From positions 7,253,634 to 7,317,633 of the forward strand of contig JACAXG010000018.1 in the NCBI GenBank assembly GCA_018881555.1: a DNA stretch of 64,000 nucleotides, given 5' to 3'. The notes beneath the pieces were generated by a model. The model made no database searches and was not told the origin of the DNA. It saw only the letters and a program-made list of their open reading frames with translations. The translations under genes were made by a program, and so were the position numbers. This DNA comes from Amblyornis subalaris (lineage: Eukaryota > Chordata > Aves > Passeriformes > Ptilonorhynchidae). Shown here one piece after another: positions 35,709 to 47,100 of the stretch; the stretch's first letter is position 1; each line of letters starts with the position of its first letter.

Positions 35709-37336
35709 GCTAAACTTAAAAATAGCTTCAATAGTGTCTAATCTGTGATTCCTGCTTGGCACTGATAATTAGGACAAAAAAAAAAAGGACAGAAACTAAC
35801 ATGATTGATCTCAGTGAAAACAGTTTTGTTTTGTTCTCTTGAAGCTACCCTCAGAATTCTACTTTGCATGATTCCTTGCAGTATTTTTCCATCTTCGCTT
35901 TTACTTTTCAGAATTGGCGAGTTTGTCTGAGACCCAAATAACTAGTGAATTCAATTGCCAGCCTAGGGATAAGATTCAAATTAAATTTTTCTCACTTACT
36001 CTTTTTCACCCAGGTTCTGATTGGAGCAAAGCTGCCATGCTCATTATAGAGTTGTTACTTTTAATTACCCTCTTCCTCTGTCTAACACAGGCAGCACTTT
36101 ACCCCTGGTTAAGAGGGTGGAACGCTTGGCAGCTCTGTGGTGCTTCCCTTGGTGAGACAGTTGGAGAATGAAGAAGCAAACCACCTCCCTCTCTGAAAAC
36201 AGAGCATTAGTATGTATGGCTCCTCGACTTCACCTGAATTTATGGCTGCTCAGCATCTCAAGAAAGCAGGCCACAACAGCTACCTTTATGCCTTGTAGTC
36301 AAAAAACAGACAGCTACAGGCCCAAGTTGTTTTCTCCCCTGTAGAAAATTATATGTGCAGAACATCATCTGTGAGGAACTACATGGTTTTCCTTAACATC
36401 CATATGTGTACTGCTCCTTGAACATGAGGAACTGTAAGGAGAATAAAATCAGGTACCCTTTGAATCCTTTTTCAAGTAATCATTTGGAAAGCAGAAATTT
36501 GTTTTATTTCCCACTGCAGCAGAATCCACCTCTTTGCCCTCCCCTTTTTATTGCTTGTTTTATTGGCAACATTCCTTTTCCTCCTAAAGTAAATTTCTGA
36601 TGTGGATTTTGTGGTTGGGATTCATCCTTCCTGCAGACTCTTACCTGATTAAGTTATTCTGATCCAAAAAACTGAACAGAAACTCCCTGATAGGCTGAAA
36701 TTCCTCTGCAGTTTTCTCTGTCAGAAAACAATATTAAAAAAAAAAAAAAGGAAAGAAAAATAAAAAAAAACCAAACTAATAATCAAACCAACATCACCCT
36801 ACCATCCCCAACTCCAAAAATGAATTGAAATGAAATAAAGTAAAATAAAATAAAGGAGAAGAAACAAACCACCTCAAAACCCAGGTCTCAAAAGTTTGTG
36901 TTGATTCCACAGTACAAAGTCACTTTAAATCTCCTAGTGCCTTGTTTCCACTCCCCAAGAGGAATCAAACCAAACAGAGAACAGCTTACATTGCCAAGAC
37001 CTGGGAGCTTGTTGTAAGAATAACTAGTTCTTGACATTTGAAATTACTCTGGTTCAAACATTTTTTGATCTTTCTTATTAGCCCTGTGTCTTGAGAAATA
37101 AAAATATGATAATCAGAAAGTACATAATTGGGTTCAGGGTATTCTGTGGTCACCCTTGCTGGCTCTGGAGATAAAGGCACTTTGAAAGATTATTCGTGGG
37201 TATCTGGAATTTATTTTGCGCAGTCTGTGAAATGATAGATCTTTTTTCTTAATTACACTGGCTATCAGTATAACACCTGTAGTTAACCATTCTGTCCTGA
37301 GGAATCTCTTCTGATACCTTTTATTCTTCCACCAGG
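35709..37336. other. non-coding stretch with A-rich repeats
   Basis: It holds the 86-codon open frame at 35914-36171 noted above, an A-rich tract at 36736-36770 and a taaaa-like patch at about 36826-36855. No recognised gene or element. Confidence 0.5.
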
Positions 37337-37475
37337 CACACGGCAGCAGAATGGCACGTGAATGCTGAGAGGTTTATTGCCACAGGCGCGGAGGCTGCCT
37401 CGAATGCCCACAGTGGCTGTTTTACACCACCGCGTGTCCAGCGCTTCCGCGCTTGGAGCGGCTGCCTGCAGAAGG
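37337..37475. other. CpG-richer patch, exon-like or LTR-like
   Basis: About 140 bp with roughly 10 CpG dinucleotides in AT-rich surroundings. On the plus strand it is bounded by a good acceptor (cttttattcttccaccag) and a weaker donor (AAG/GTGCCA), and one frame is open across it. On the minus strand the same stretch reads like an LTR R/U5: gcctgtggcaataaacc with AATAAA and a GC-rich lead, and a second AATAAA follows. I found no TG...CA ends with a target duplication, so neither reading is secure. Confidence 0.35.
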
Positions 37476-40400
37476 TGCCACCACACTTCACTAGCATTAT
37501 GGAATGGATGCTACAGTGTTACAAAGTGTTTGCAGGGAAATAAGTGTGCCTTAGCCAACCCTCACAACTGCTAATCAGATATTTTTGGGAGCAGCACTTC
37601 GTGGCGAGGCCAGCCCTGTGCATTCCCAGAGTTGCCAGTGCCATGGGGTGACAAGTCCCCATCCATACAGCCCAGCCCAACCACTGTGCTTCCTTAAACC
37701 TTCGTCCAGACCCGTGCTGCAGCAATGAATCACGTGCAGAGGGTTTTCCACAAGCTGAGTTTATTGAGCTGTATCACAGGAAAATATAGCTCAGACAGCC
37801 CCACTGCAGCCAAAACAATCTGTCATTTTTAATTCTTCCTGTCACCTCATTAGGTACATAGCTAGAGTGACAGTAAAAAACCTAAACAAAAAAAGAACAT
37901 CAACAGCAAAACCCACAGCACAATGTTTCCACAACTCCTGCTCAGAGTTTAACATAAATATCAAGGCACCAAAAGATTCATTGACCAAACATATGTGACT
38001 CGGTGCTACATATAACAAAGTGACATGCAGAATGGTCTCAATAGGCATATAAAGCAATTAAAATAACTGTGCTTCAAAGCATTGTACTATAACATAAAAG
38101 GTCATCCCTATAAACATGAAAAATATGACTGTGGTTTTTTTCCTACATACAGACACACCAATGCCTACCTAGAGATTCTATTCTAAAAAGTAATCTTTAA
38201 AAACCTCTGAAAACGTGCTATGTCCTGTATCATTCTCCCTCAGACCATGCCTTTTCATCAATGGTAAATATTTTAAGTGAACACAATAGGAAACATTATT
38301 GAACCCAGCTATATGTCAGAAGACAATACTGTACTAAGTACAAAATATTTACCCTGTGTATATACGATAGTGAAGGAAACCCTGGCTAACCTTCTGTGAA
38401 AATGAAAAGCCTTTCTTTTTTTCCTCCTAGAGCTTGCTTGTTTTCACATTAACGCATTAAAGTTGTATTCCAATGGAGACTGCAGAGAGTACATTTTGAG
38501 TACTGATAATTTTTGCAGTAACACTCTGAGTTTGTGATAATAATGTTTATGCACAGATGTAAAGAATGTGCTGACAGATTAAAAAGGAGTCAGCTGGTGT
38601 TTGCACAGTGTTCATTTTTATTTAAGGGGAGGAAAAAAAAAAGAAAGGAGAAAAAAAAAAGTACTACACCTGGCTGTGAACAGACAGCTTTTACAGAAGT
38701 GGAAGTAGTTTAGTGGATTGCAACTCCCTAAGCCCTTCCTGCATTAATTCAAAAATTCGAGTTATGGGCACATCAGACAATCACAAGCTTTTATTTTTAC
38801 CGCAATTACAGACTTCACTTTGACTGGTTTTCCCACCAATACTAAAAGGAATCCTAGCCCAGACAGCAGTATTAAGTAAGGAAGTGTTAAAAAAAATATG
38901 TTCATTTGTTGGAGAACCAATCCTCACTACGGAGACCCTTCTTCCTTACGTATTTAGGCTATACACACATTCCAACTGTACTTGGAATGCTGTAATGCCC
39001 CCAGAGGTGTCTTGAAGGGTAGTGAAGGTACAAATGTAGCATATGGCAATAGGTATCTGCTGTTTCTTAATATGCGGTTATAGTATTTTAAAGCTAATTG
39101 ATGTACTGAAACTCCATATTTTACAATTCCTTAGCATGAGAAAAGATGACAGGTAATGTCATTTTCTCTCCAACTGATCAGAGAGACTGCCCTGATCAAT
39201 ACCTGCAGAGGTATGCAGCAGCTAGTGCTGGAGGGAGCATACTGATTCAAGTAGAAAAAAAGAAAACACTCATGAAGAGAAAAGGAGAAGCAGCAAGAAT
39301 ATTCAGTTAGAAGAAATATTAATTTGGAAAGGTGAAGCATGCAGAAACCTGCAACTTTACAACAGACTCCACAATTGCAGTGGATAACCTCAAGCCATGC
39401 CTCCCTTTTTTGAAGGATTTGCCTTTCCACCTAATTAGAGCAGGAGTTGAGCGGTCAGATGTCCCTTGCTCCTTTTGAAAAATGACTGGGAAAACTCCAT
39501 GTAAAGCGGAGGTATTTAGGATTTCCATTGACTTTCAATTTTCTTGGTTCATCTGTTCCTTTTCAGAATGTTTGATGCTAGTTTCTTCTAAACTGTATGT
39601 TGAATTTGCTTTAATCGGGTCTTTGTAACAGGCATTAGGTCATTTACTGTTTGATTTTTTTTCTGTGAAAATACAGGTTTTCTTAGTTCCTTTGAAGAAA
39701 CCTGTCATACTCCAGGCAGAGGGAAGGAAGCGAGGAGCAGTCCTGTGATTCTGTTCTTTCCCCACGGTGGTGGTGGGGAATTGTGGAATTGTGCACAGTT
39801 GTGAGCGGCACCCTTTTGTACCCAACTCTGCCCCCCCCGGCTCCTTTCTCTGGTGATCTGGGCTCATGCACTGAAGCTGATTAGCATAAGCAGAGCTTAG
39901 TATTCAAGTAGACAATTACATACACTGACAAGTGCTAGCTTAACCAAATGCTCTTTCTAGTTTTACACCTTCTGTCCCTAGAGCCTCCTGCAGCTTTGCT
40001 GCCTTGGAACTCTCAAGTCCCCTTCCTCCTGTTCCATACCTGTTCCTGAGTTTAGAGATGCAGTCTTAGTGTCACCTTATTCCCATCCCCAAATTTTAGC
40101 TCCTCATCCAACCCCACTTTTTGGCTGGCCATTGCAGCCACCTGAAACTCCAGCCTCTTGAACTGTTTCCATGAAACCCAAAGTCCTGTTTCTCAAAAGG
40201 ATATTCTAAGTGACGCATTTAATGAAAAACCACTTAACTAAGGCTCTGTAGTGAGGAACAGAGTCTCACACAAGTCAGTGGGTATAGTTCGGCTCAGGTA
40301 GGCTGAATTTCTGTTCAGAAGTGTAAGTCTGTCTCCCATGCCTGCAGACAGAGCTGAGGGTAAATATGCTCCTTAGCTCCTAGCTTAGCAAGCCTCAATG

Positions 40401-43400
40401 AGGTGACTAAAGTCAAGTCTCTGTTTCTTTAACTTTAGAGTTTATCTTGAAAGAGTATGTTAAACTAGAAAAATTTGCTGCTATACTTGGCAGTGAGAGC
40501 TTCTATGGAAAGTCTCTGTCAAAGAAAAATATAGACCCCTCTAAAAGACATATGTCTGCTTTTTAGAGGGAACTCTCTCTTATATTTAAAATTCAAAAAT
40601 AGTAGTAGGTGCTGAACACCATCAAAAAACAAGCCATAAACCATCTTGAAAATCTATTTTAATTGTTCTAATACACATTTCTAAGATTAATATCTCCTTA
40701 CTTGCATTATGAAGCGGTAGGAGCTGTGGTACTGTTTGGGACATGGAAAGAATAAATTGCGTAATGCCAACAAAAAAGGTGCTGAGGTAGCTGGTAATTG
40801 ATAGAGTTAATGAAGTATGTTAAGCGGGTACAATATAGATGAAGCTGTCCCCTGCAGGGTGATTGGCCACTGGGGAAATAATGTGACAGTTGTCTTTGTG
40901 TTAAAATAATGTGGTGCTCCTTCTTTGCCAGATCCTATCTGCAAAGAGAGATGAAAGAGATCTTGCAAGGATACCCAGGTCCTCCTAAAGCAAGTACTGT
41001 GCTTGAATCTGGCAGGTAAAGAACAAGATAAAGAGAGGGTAAAGAGTGTAATGGCTGTCTGTAAAGCCATTAGGCAATTTCCTACAACCCACACATGAAT
41101 TATCCACTATTGAAAAGTAATAATTTGACACTGTTTTCTATAATCCTCCCTCATACACTACAATGCACTGGTGCTGTCTAGGGATGAATGGGAACTGAAT
41201 TTGGCCTGCCAATTTTTCTGGAAGTTGATTATTTTTAGATATTGTTTTAATAATTAGCTAACTAGCTCCCAAAGAGTACAATGGATTTAGACAGCAAAAG
41301 ATGGTTTTGAAAGTAATATAGATTTGTATTATTATCTCTTCCTATTGTATGTGAGTATTACCCTTGAAACAGCAGGGAAAATATCAAATGGAAATAGAGC
41401 TCAGCCTCTCAATTATACTAAGCTGTGTGGTCAGCATTGGTTCCAAAAGAGGCGTGTAGAGCATGGAGTAATGAAAAATCATTGATAGCATCAGTTTTGT
41501 GTCTAAATAGTCTATTGTGCTATTCCAGCATTGTTCTTACTAAAACCATCTCAGAAGATGAGATAGCTTTCCTTGGCCATCAGATCTCAAAATACTCTGA
41601 AGCTTTCTTTGATTCCCTCAAAGTGCTGACAGCATGTTCATGTCATGGACACATGAAAATTATACAGTATTTTATTTCTTGAAGTTGTAGCTGCTGACAT
41701 TTTCATAGTTGATATTTATATGCTTATAATGAAAGTGTGTTAGGTGTTATTGGACCTTTGAGCTTTTCGATGTGGTTTTATAGTCGTAAACATGTTATAA
41801 ATCCAGAAGTCATTCTCAGAGTTCCTAAAGGGAGTGATATTTGAAGAGAGAAGTCATTCTTAGCAAACTTTTGACTGAGAACATAACCTAAGAAAATATT
41901 TCTAAGCATCACATGGCAAACAATTTTCTAATTTTCAAAATATATTTAAGTCAGAAAGATTAAATGGAAACATTTGTTCATTGTAGGATTTAGGTTTACA
42001 ATAATCATAACCTCTGTTCCCAATCTTTCTTATGGCTGTAAGATTTGTATAGCCATATGCTGGTATGTTATCCAGAACAACCTGGACATGAGAACATTTT
42101 CAAAAGAGCTTCTTACGATGGGAATTTGAAAAGCACTCCCTTAAAATTTATCACAGACCAGAGTTTAAAATATTTTTGTGCCCAAAGAATCTCAGATGAT
42201 GCCATTAAGACAGCATAAAATACCACAAAATACCAGGAGATCAAACTAACCAGCAATTATCTATTGCATTTTTCTGGTATCCAGGTCTGCCTTTTGGGAG
42301 TGCTAGCTCAATAAATAATCACTATACATAAACAAAGTATGGGCTATAACTCTCAAAAGAACTTAGAATTGTCTTCAAAGTGTTTTGCTTTGTTTGACAA
42401 AATACTCTTTGGGGATGTACTAATGGACAAAACTAAAGATCCAAAGAAAGGGAACTTGATCTATTTGAAACAGAATAGAAGGCTGAAGGAAACAAATGCA
42501 AAAATATGCTGGTACTCACTCAAAAAGTGCTGACTTCCTGCTGTAGGTCACCTCGCGGCCCACCTTGTACCACAAAATAGTGTAATTAAAAAGTGCTGAT
42601 TGTCTGTGCTAGCAAGACTTTTCTCTTTTCAACCTTTTTTTAGGACTAACCAACAAGACAGAATGTCTTATGTGAGAGGTAGAGCACTCCTAATCTATTA
42701 GAAATAATTACCGAACTGTGAACTTACATATCTCAAGGTTTTGTATATATATCTATCCATCCACATGGTACCACTGTAATTAACTACAACTGACACAGGT
42801 GCAAACTGCATGTGCATGAATGAGATACTCAGATTCTCAGGCTGACAGTGTATCTTATANAGTGCAATGCGTAAAGTGGTCAAGTATAATGACCATTTTA
42901 CGAAGACTAGCCAAAGTGACAGACTAGTCATCTCTCCCTCCCTTTCATCTCCTCATTAAATATACTATCTTTTCTAAATCTCCGTGCAAGTATTTGAAGG
43001 GCAGCAAGTCTGAGCCAGTTGTGAAGGATTAATTGAATTTACAAGGGGATTGTGCTGTGTGCAACATCTCAATTAACTTACTTGTTAAATAGGTAATGGC
43101 ACTTGACTGTTAAGTTGTGAAGGAACTTGTTAAATGGATATTGCTACTTATTTAAAGGACGTGGTCTATGGTCTGGCTAAATAATTAGGACTCTAAAGTG
43201 TGTACAAACCTAAACAGTGTAACAGGTGAGGCTAAATGACAAAAAAGAGCCCTTCCTCCTTATTCAGACACTTTCATCTATTTCACAGTATGTGAATGAC
43301 AACACATTTTTCTCAGATTTGAAACACTGCTGACCAAAGATATGCAGGAGGAACCAACCACATTCAGATGAAAATTGGCAATGCGATGAAATCTGAAAGT

Positions 43401-43916
43401 CCTATGAAATCTGTGAAAGTCTGCTTTTGGTTTAAGATTTGTTTGTTTAGCTTTGGGGTGTGGCTCTTGGGGTGGATTTTTTGTGGGTTTTTTTTTCCTT
43501 TCTCCAGTTAATAACTTTTCAGATCTCTGCTGAACCAAACAAGAGCAGAGATAAGATATCAAATATATTTCTCAAGAGAATCAACAGCTTCATGCTCTTC
43601 CTAAAAGGTACCTTTCATTCTATAAGTTTCCCTTACATCAGTTGCTTCCTTAACAACAGCGATAACTGAGCTTGAAAAGGTTTTGCTCTGAAATGTCAAT
43701 GTTGTTTACTTCCTTTGCTCTTCATTTCAGCATTTTGGCCTGAGTTTTCAGATCTTGGTCTGTGGGAATCATAAATCATGGGGAATAGATACATAGAAAA
43801 TGAAATAGTGTGGTCCATCTACTTAGTTTTCAAGGAACTTTGAGTCTATAGCTCCCCAGTTGTCAGCACCAGGTTTTTGTGCAATCAATTCTTTTATTTT
43901 TAAAGGAAGCTAGACC
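37476..43916. other. long non-coding stretch
   Basis: 6.4 kb with no recognised gene or mobile element. It holds an A-rich tract at 38631-38660, a C run at about 39831-39837 and a compound inverted repeat at 40537-40570 (listed). Open frames are all under 100 codons. Confidence 0.55.
40537..40570. repeat. compound inverted repeat with inner palindrome
   Basis: Perfect 10-bp arms ccctctaaaa and ttttagaggg enclose a perfect 10-bp palindrome, gacatatgtc, at 40547-40556, plus four unpaired bases. The structure is too short for a microRNA precursor. Function unknown. Confidence 0.75.
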
Positions 43917-44161
43917 AAAAAAAAAAAGGAAAAAAAAGAAGAGAAGAGAAGAGAAGAGAAGAGAAGAGAAGAGANNNNNNNNNNNNNNNNNNNNNNNNNN
44001 NNNNNNNNNNNNNNNNNNNNNNNNNNNNNNNNNNNNNNNNNNNNNNNNNNNNNNNNNNNNNNNNNNNNNNNNNNNNNNNNNNNNNNNNNNNNNNNNNNNN
44101 NNNNNNNNNAGAAAAGAAAAGAAAAGAAAAGAAAAGAAAAGAAAAGAAAAGAAAAGAAAAG

Positions 44162-44192
<31 letters not shown>

Positions 44193-44193
44193 G
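43917..44193 (+). repeat. compound purine microsatellite with assembly gap
   Basis: A-rich sequence leads into tandem pentamers of the type gaaga up to 43974, then 135 N (43975-44109), then tandem gaaaa pentamers from about 44110 to 44192. The repeat unit therefore changes somewhere in the gap. All purines lie on one strand. Gap length is probably a placeholder. The long open frames on both strands here (133 and 106 codons) come from the repeat and the N run and are not genes. Confidence 0.93.
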
Positions 44194-47100
44194 TACTACT
44201 CCATTATCTGTTTTCCCCAAAGTTTGAAGAGTATGTTTCGATCTGGAGTTCTGCTTAAGAACATGTCTAATTTTAATTAAAGCAAACTGTTACAGAATGT
44301 ACAGGCTGCAAATTTCAGTTTGACTCTCCCTTGGCACAGACCATCGTATAAATACAGTGGCATCTCTCTGAAAGTGAGACAGACTTTCTAACCTCTTGCA
44401 GAATTCATAAAGTCCTGCACATATGTCATGTGGCTGCCACCTTACCTTCTCGTGGGACAAAAACTCCGGGCAACCATTTCAGAACTTCAAAGAATGTGGG
44501 GTTTTTTGTGAAGGTTTATCAAATAAAAACAAAGCTTTAGATTGTTTAAAGCATCATCCAAGACTCTTCTTAAAGTATAAGTCCTTTCCTTAGTACTTAG
44601 CTTATGCTTCTCAGCTGGATACAGGGAAACTAAACGGAAGAAAAGGAACAAGTATTTTCCCTGTAGATTGTAAGAAAGACAATGTTTCTGCATAAGAAAT
44701 GACATTGGTTTAGTGGCTTCTGCTCACTCACTTCACATGAAAAAGATCAGGAAAGAGTTTTGCAAAGTTATTGGGGCAGTTGCAGGAGTTTCTCCATCTG
44801 GAAGTGGAAAATGCCTTTGCAGAAGATGGAGGCTGCTTTTTTAAAGGCCAGTTTCAACAGGTGGTAACTCGAGTAGTGGGAGCTCTGCATCCGCCAGCAG
44901 GATTCTGTAAGCAAAGGTGGCCCTTGACACTGCACAGCTTTCACTGAAGCCAACAAAGCTGCACCTGAGGCCAGGAGCTCTCATAGATGTGATTGCAGGA
45001 CTGACGGTTACAGTTTGGCTGCTATTTTTGCAAGGATCTGACATACTTGCCTACATGGGTTATGGTCAGCTTTTACAATTCTGCATGTGCAATCAACACA
45101 AGCAGAGTGGAAGAAGAAAATTTCTCTCTCACATGGCAACAGAGGCAAGCATTGAAAACACAGTGCATTTCAATAAGCCATAATTACAAATACAAATTCA
45201 TCGACTAAACTTGGGCATGCAATTAGTAGACTAATTATGCTGTAATTGTAACTGAATACCAAAACAGATGACCATGTGCCAGCCTCCATCCCATCCAGTT
45301 GTCTTTGTGTCATCACTCCTACGCACAGTAGAGTCTATGCTCTTGTGTACCTCTTGCTGAAAATAGGAATCCAGTAGATGGGTAAATGCCATTGGTTTCT
45401 CACTTAAGCTACCAATTCTTCCAATTCTATATTTACAATCAGCTTGCTGTCATAATAACTGTAACTGAGACCCTGTTGTGATGTGTTGTCTCAGTAGATA
45501 GTCAGAGATGGTGCCCAGCCCAAAAGCTTAGAGTCAAAGAAGACACACCTGGAGCAGTGCTGCTGACCTTGTTCCGTATACAAAAAACTGACCTATGGAT
45601 AGATAAGAGGTGTGCTGATCTCCATGGATGTCGAGGGGCCTGATTCTCTCTTTCNTTGACAGGCCTTGAAATACCAGCCACTAATGACAGATTTCACCAA
45701 ACCTGAGCTATTCAGTAGAAATGGCCATGTTGGTTGTACACTCCCAGAATAAATGATGGTGGAGTCACCTCCACCAGATGATTGCACAGAGAGCACGACT
45801 GAGCAGAGAGGAGCCTGGCTTACTGGCTGATGTCGGCTGGGAAAGTCCAGGCCTAAATTAGTCCTCTAAGTACTTCACCAAAGATCAGACAAAAAGTTTG
45901 TAGCAAAGAGAAGGAATCAACCCCAAGCCTTTCTTTTCTTCACTTTCAGCAAGTTAACTCCTCTTTTTATATGGCTTTGTGTAAGTTTGCCTAGAGTTTT
46001 CTAAGTGTGCTGATGCCATGAGCAGTCTCTGAATATCAGTATTTTGATTAGTGTTAATATGCATATGTTTCAATAAAATTAATTTAGCTAAGACTAAAAA
46101 TACCTTTTATACAAGATATCACAGGTTTTAGCAATGTATTGATTTAATGTACTTAGTTCAGTGAAAAATCTGTTGGTTTAAGCTATCTGCCATTAGTTTC
46201 AATTAAAATATATTGATCTGAGTAAATGTTGGTTAGTAAGTGTTGCCTGACTGTGAAAAAATATTTGCTTAAGCAAAAATTGTATGAGTATTTAGACATG
46301 TATTTTAGGTTGGGGACTCTCCTAGCATCTGTAGAACTGTTCAAGTATCAATAAATTTCTCAAAACATAAATGAAAATATTTTTTCTGAAATTAAAAAAG
46401 CTGATTACAGTAATATTGGGACTGGCATGCGTATTAATTCAAGTAAACTTGTTTTTGAAAGAGTAAGCATTTAGGCAGGAATATTTTAACACGAAAACAC
46501 TGAAAACTCGAGCTCTGTGTGAGGGAACCAGGTTTTCACACGGAAAGCCAGGCTTTCTTCTTTAACCACAAAGCCAAGTAACCACAAACCAATAATAAAA
46601 TAATCTTGGTAGCTATAGATAGTAGGAAAACATGGGTGCAGGCTAGGAAATGTACCTGTTTTAAAGTATTGTATGTACATTATTCGTGGGATTAATTTTA
46701 GTTCAAAGCATCAAGAAATATATATAGAAATAAAAAACATGCAAGCAATAAGGCTGATACACCAGTCCTTTATTAGTTCTATAAAGACTGGAAGCCCTTG
46801 GGACTCTGCTCTGCAAGCAGAAGAGTACACTCAGCTTGGGATAAAAGATGGACATGCCTGCCTGACTGTCCTCAGGTACCTGCACTCATACCTGGATAGT
46901 AACTCCCCAGCACTGCCAGCCAGAGAGCAGGTTGAATCTATCCCACAGTGGTTTGCTCACAGCTGTGCAGCAATTCAGGTCTAGGGTTCAGATTAAAAAA
47001 CTCNGGAAATATGGAATGGTAGCTGTACTTTATTCTTCGAAGACAGACATGCTGCTGTAACAAATGTTACATTTGTACTTACACTGGAGTTGTTCATTTT

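Noticed and set aside
43879..44280. 133-codon plus-strand and 106-codon minus-strand frames
   Set aside because: They run through purine pentamer repeats and a block of N, so they are artefacts.
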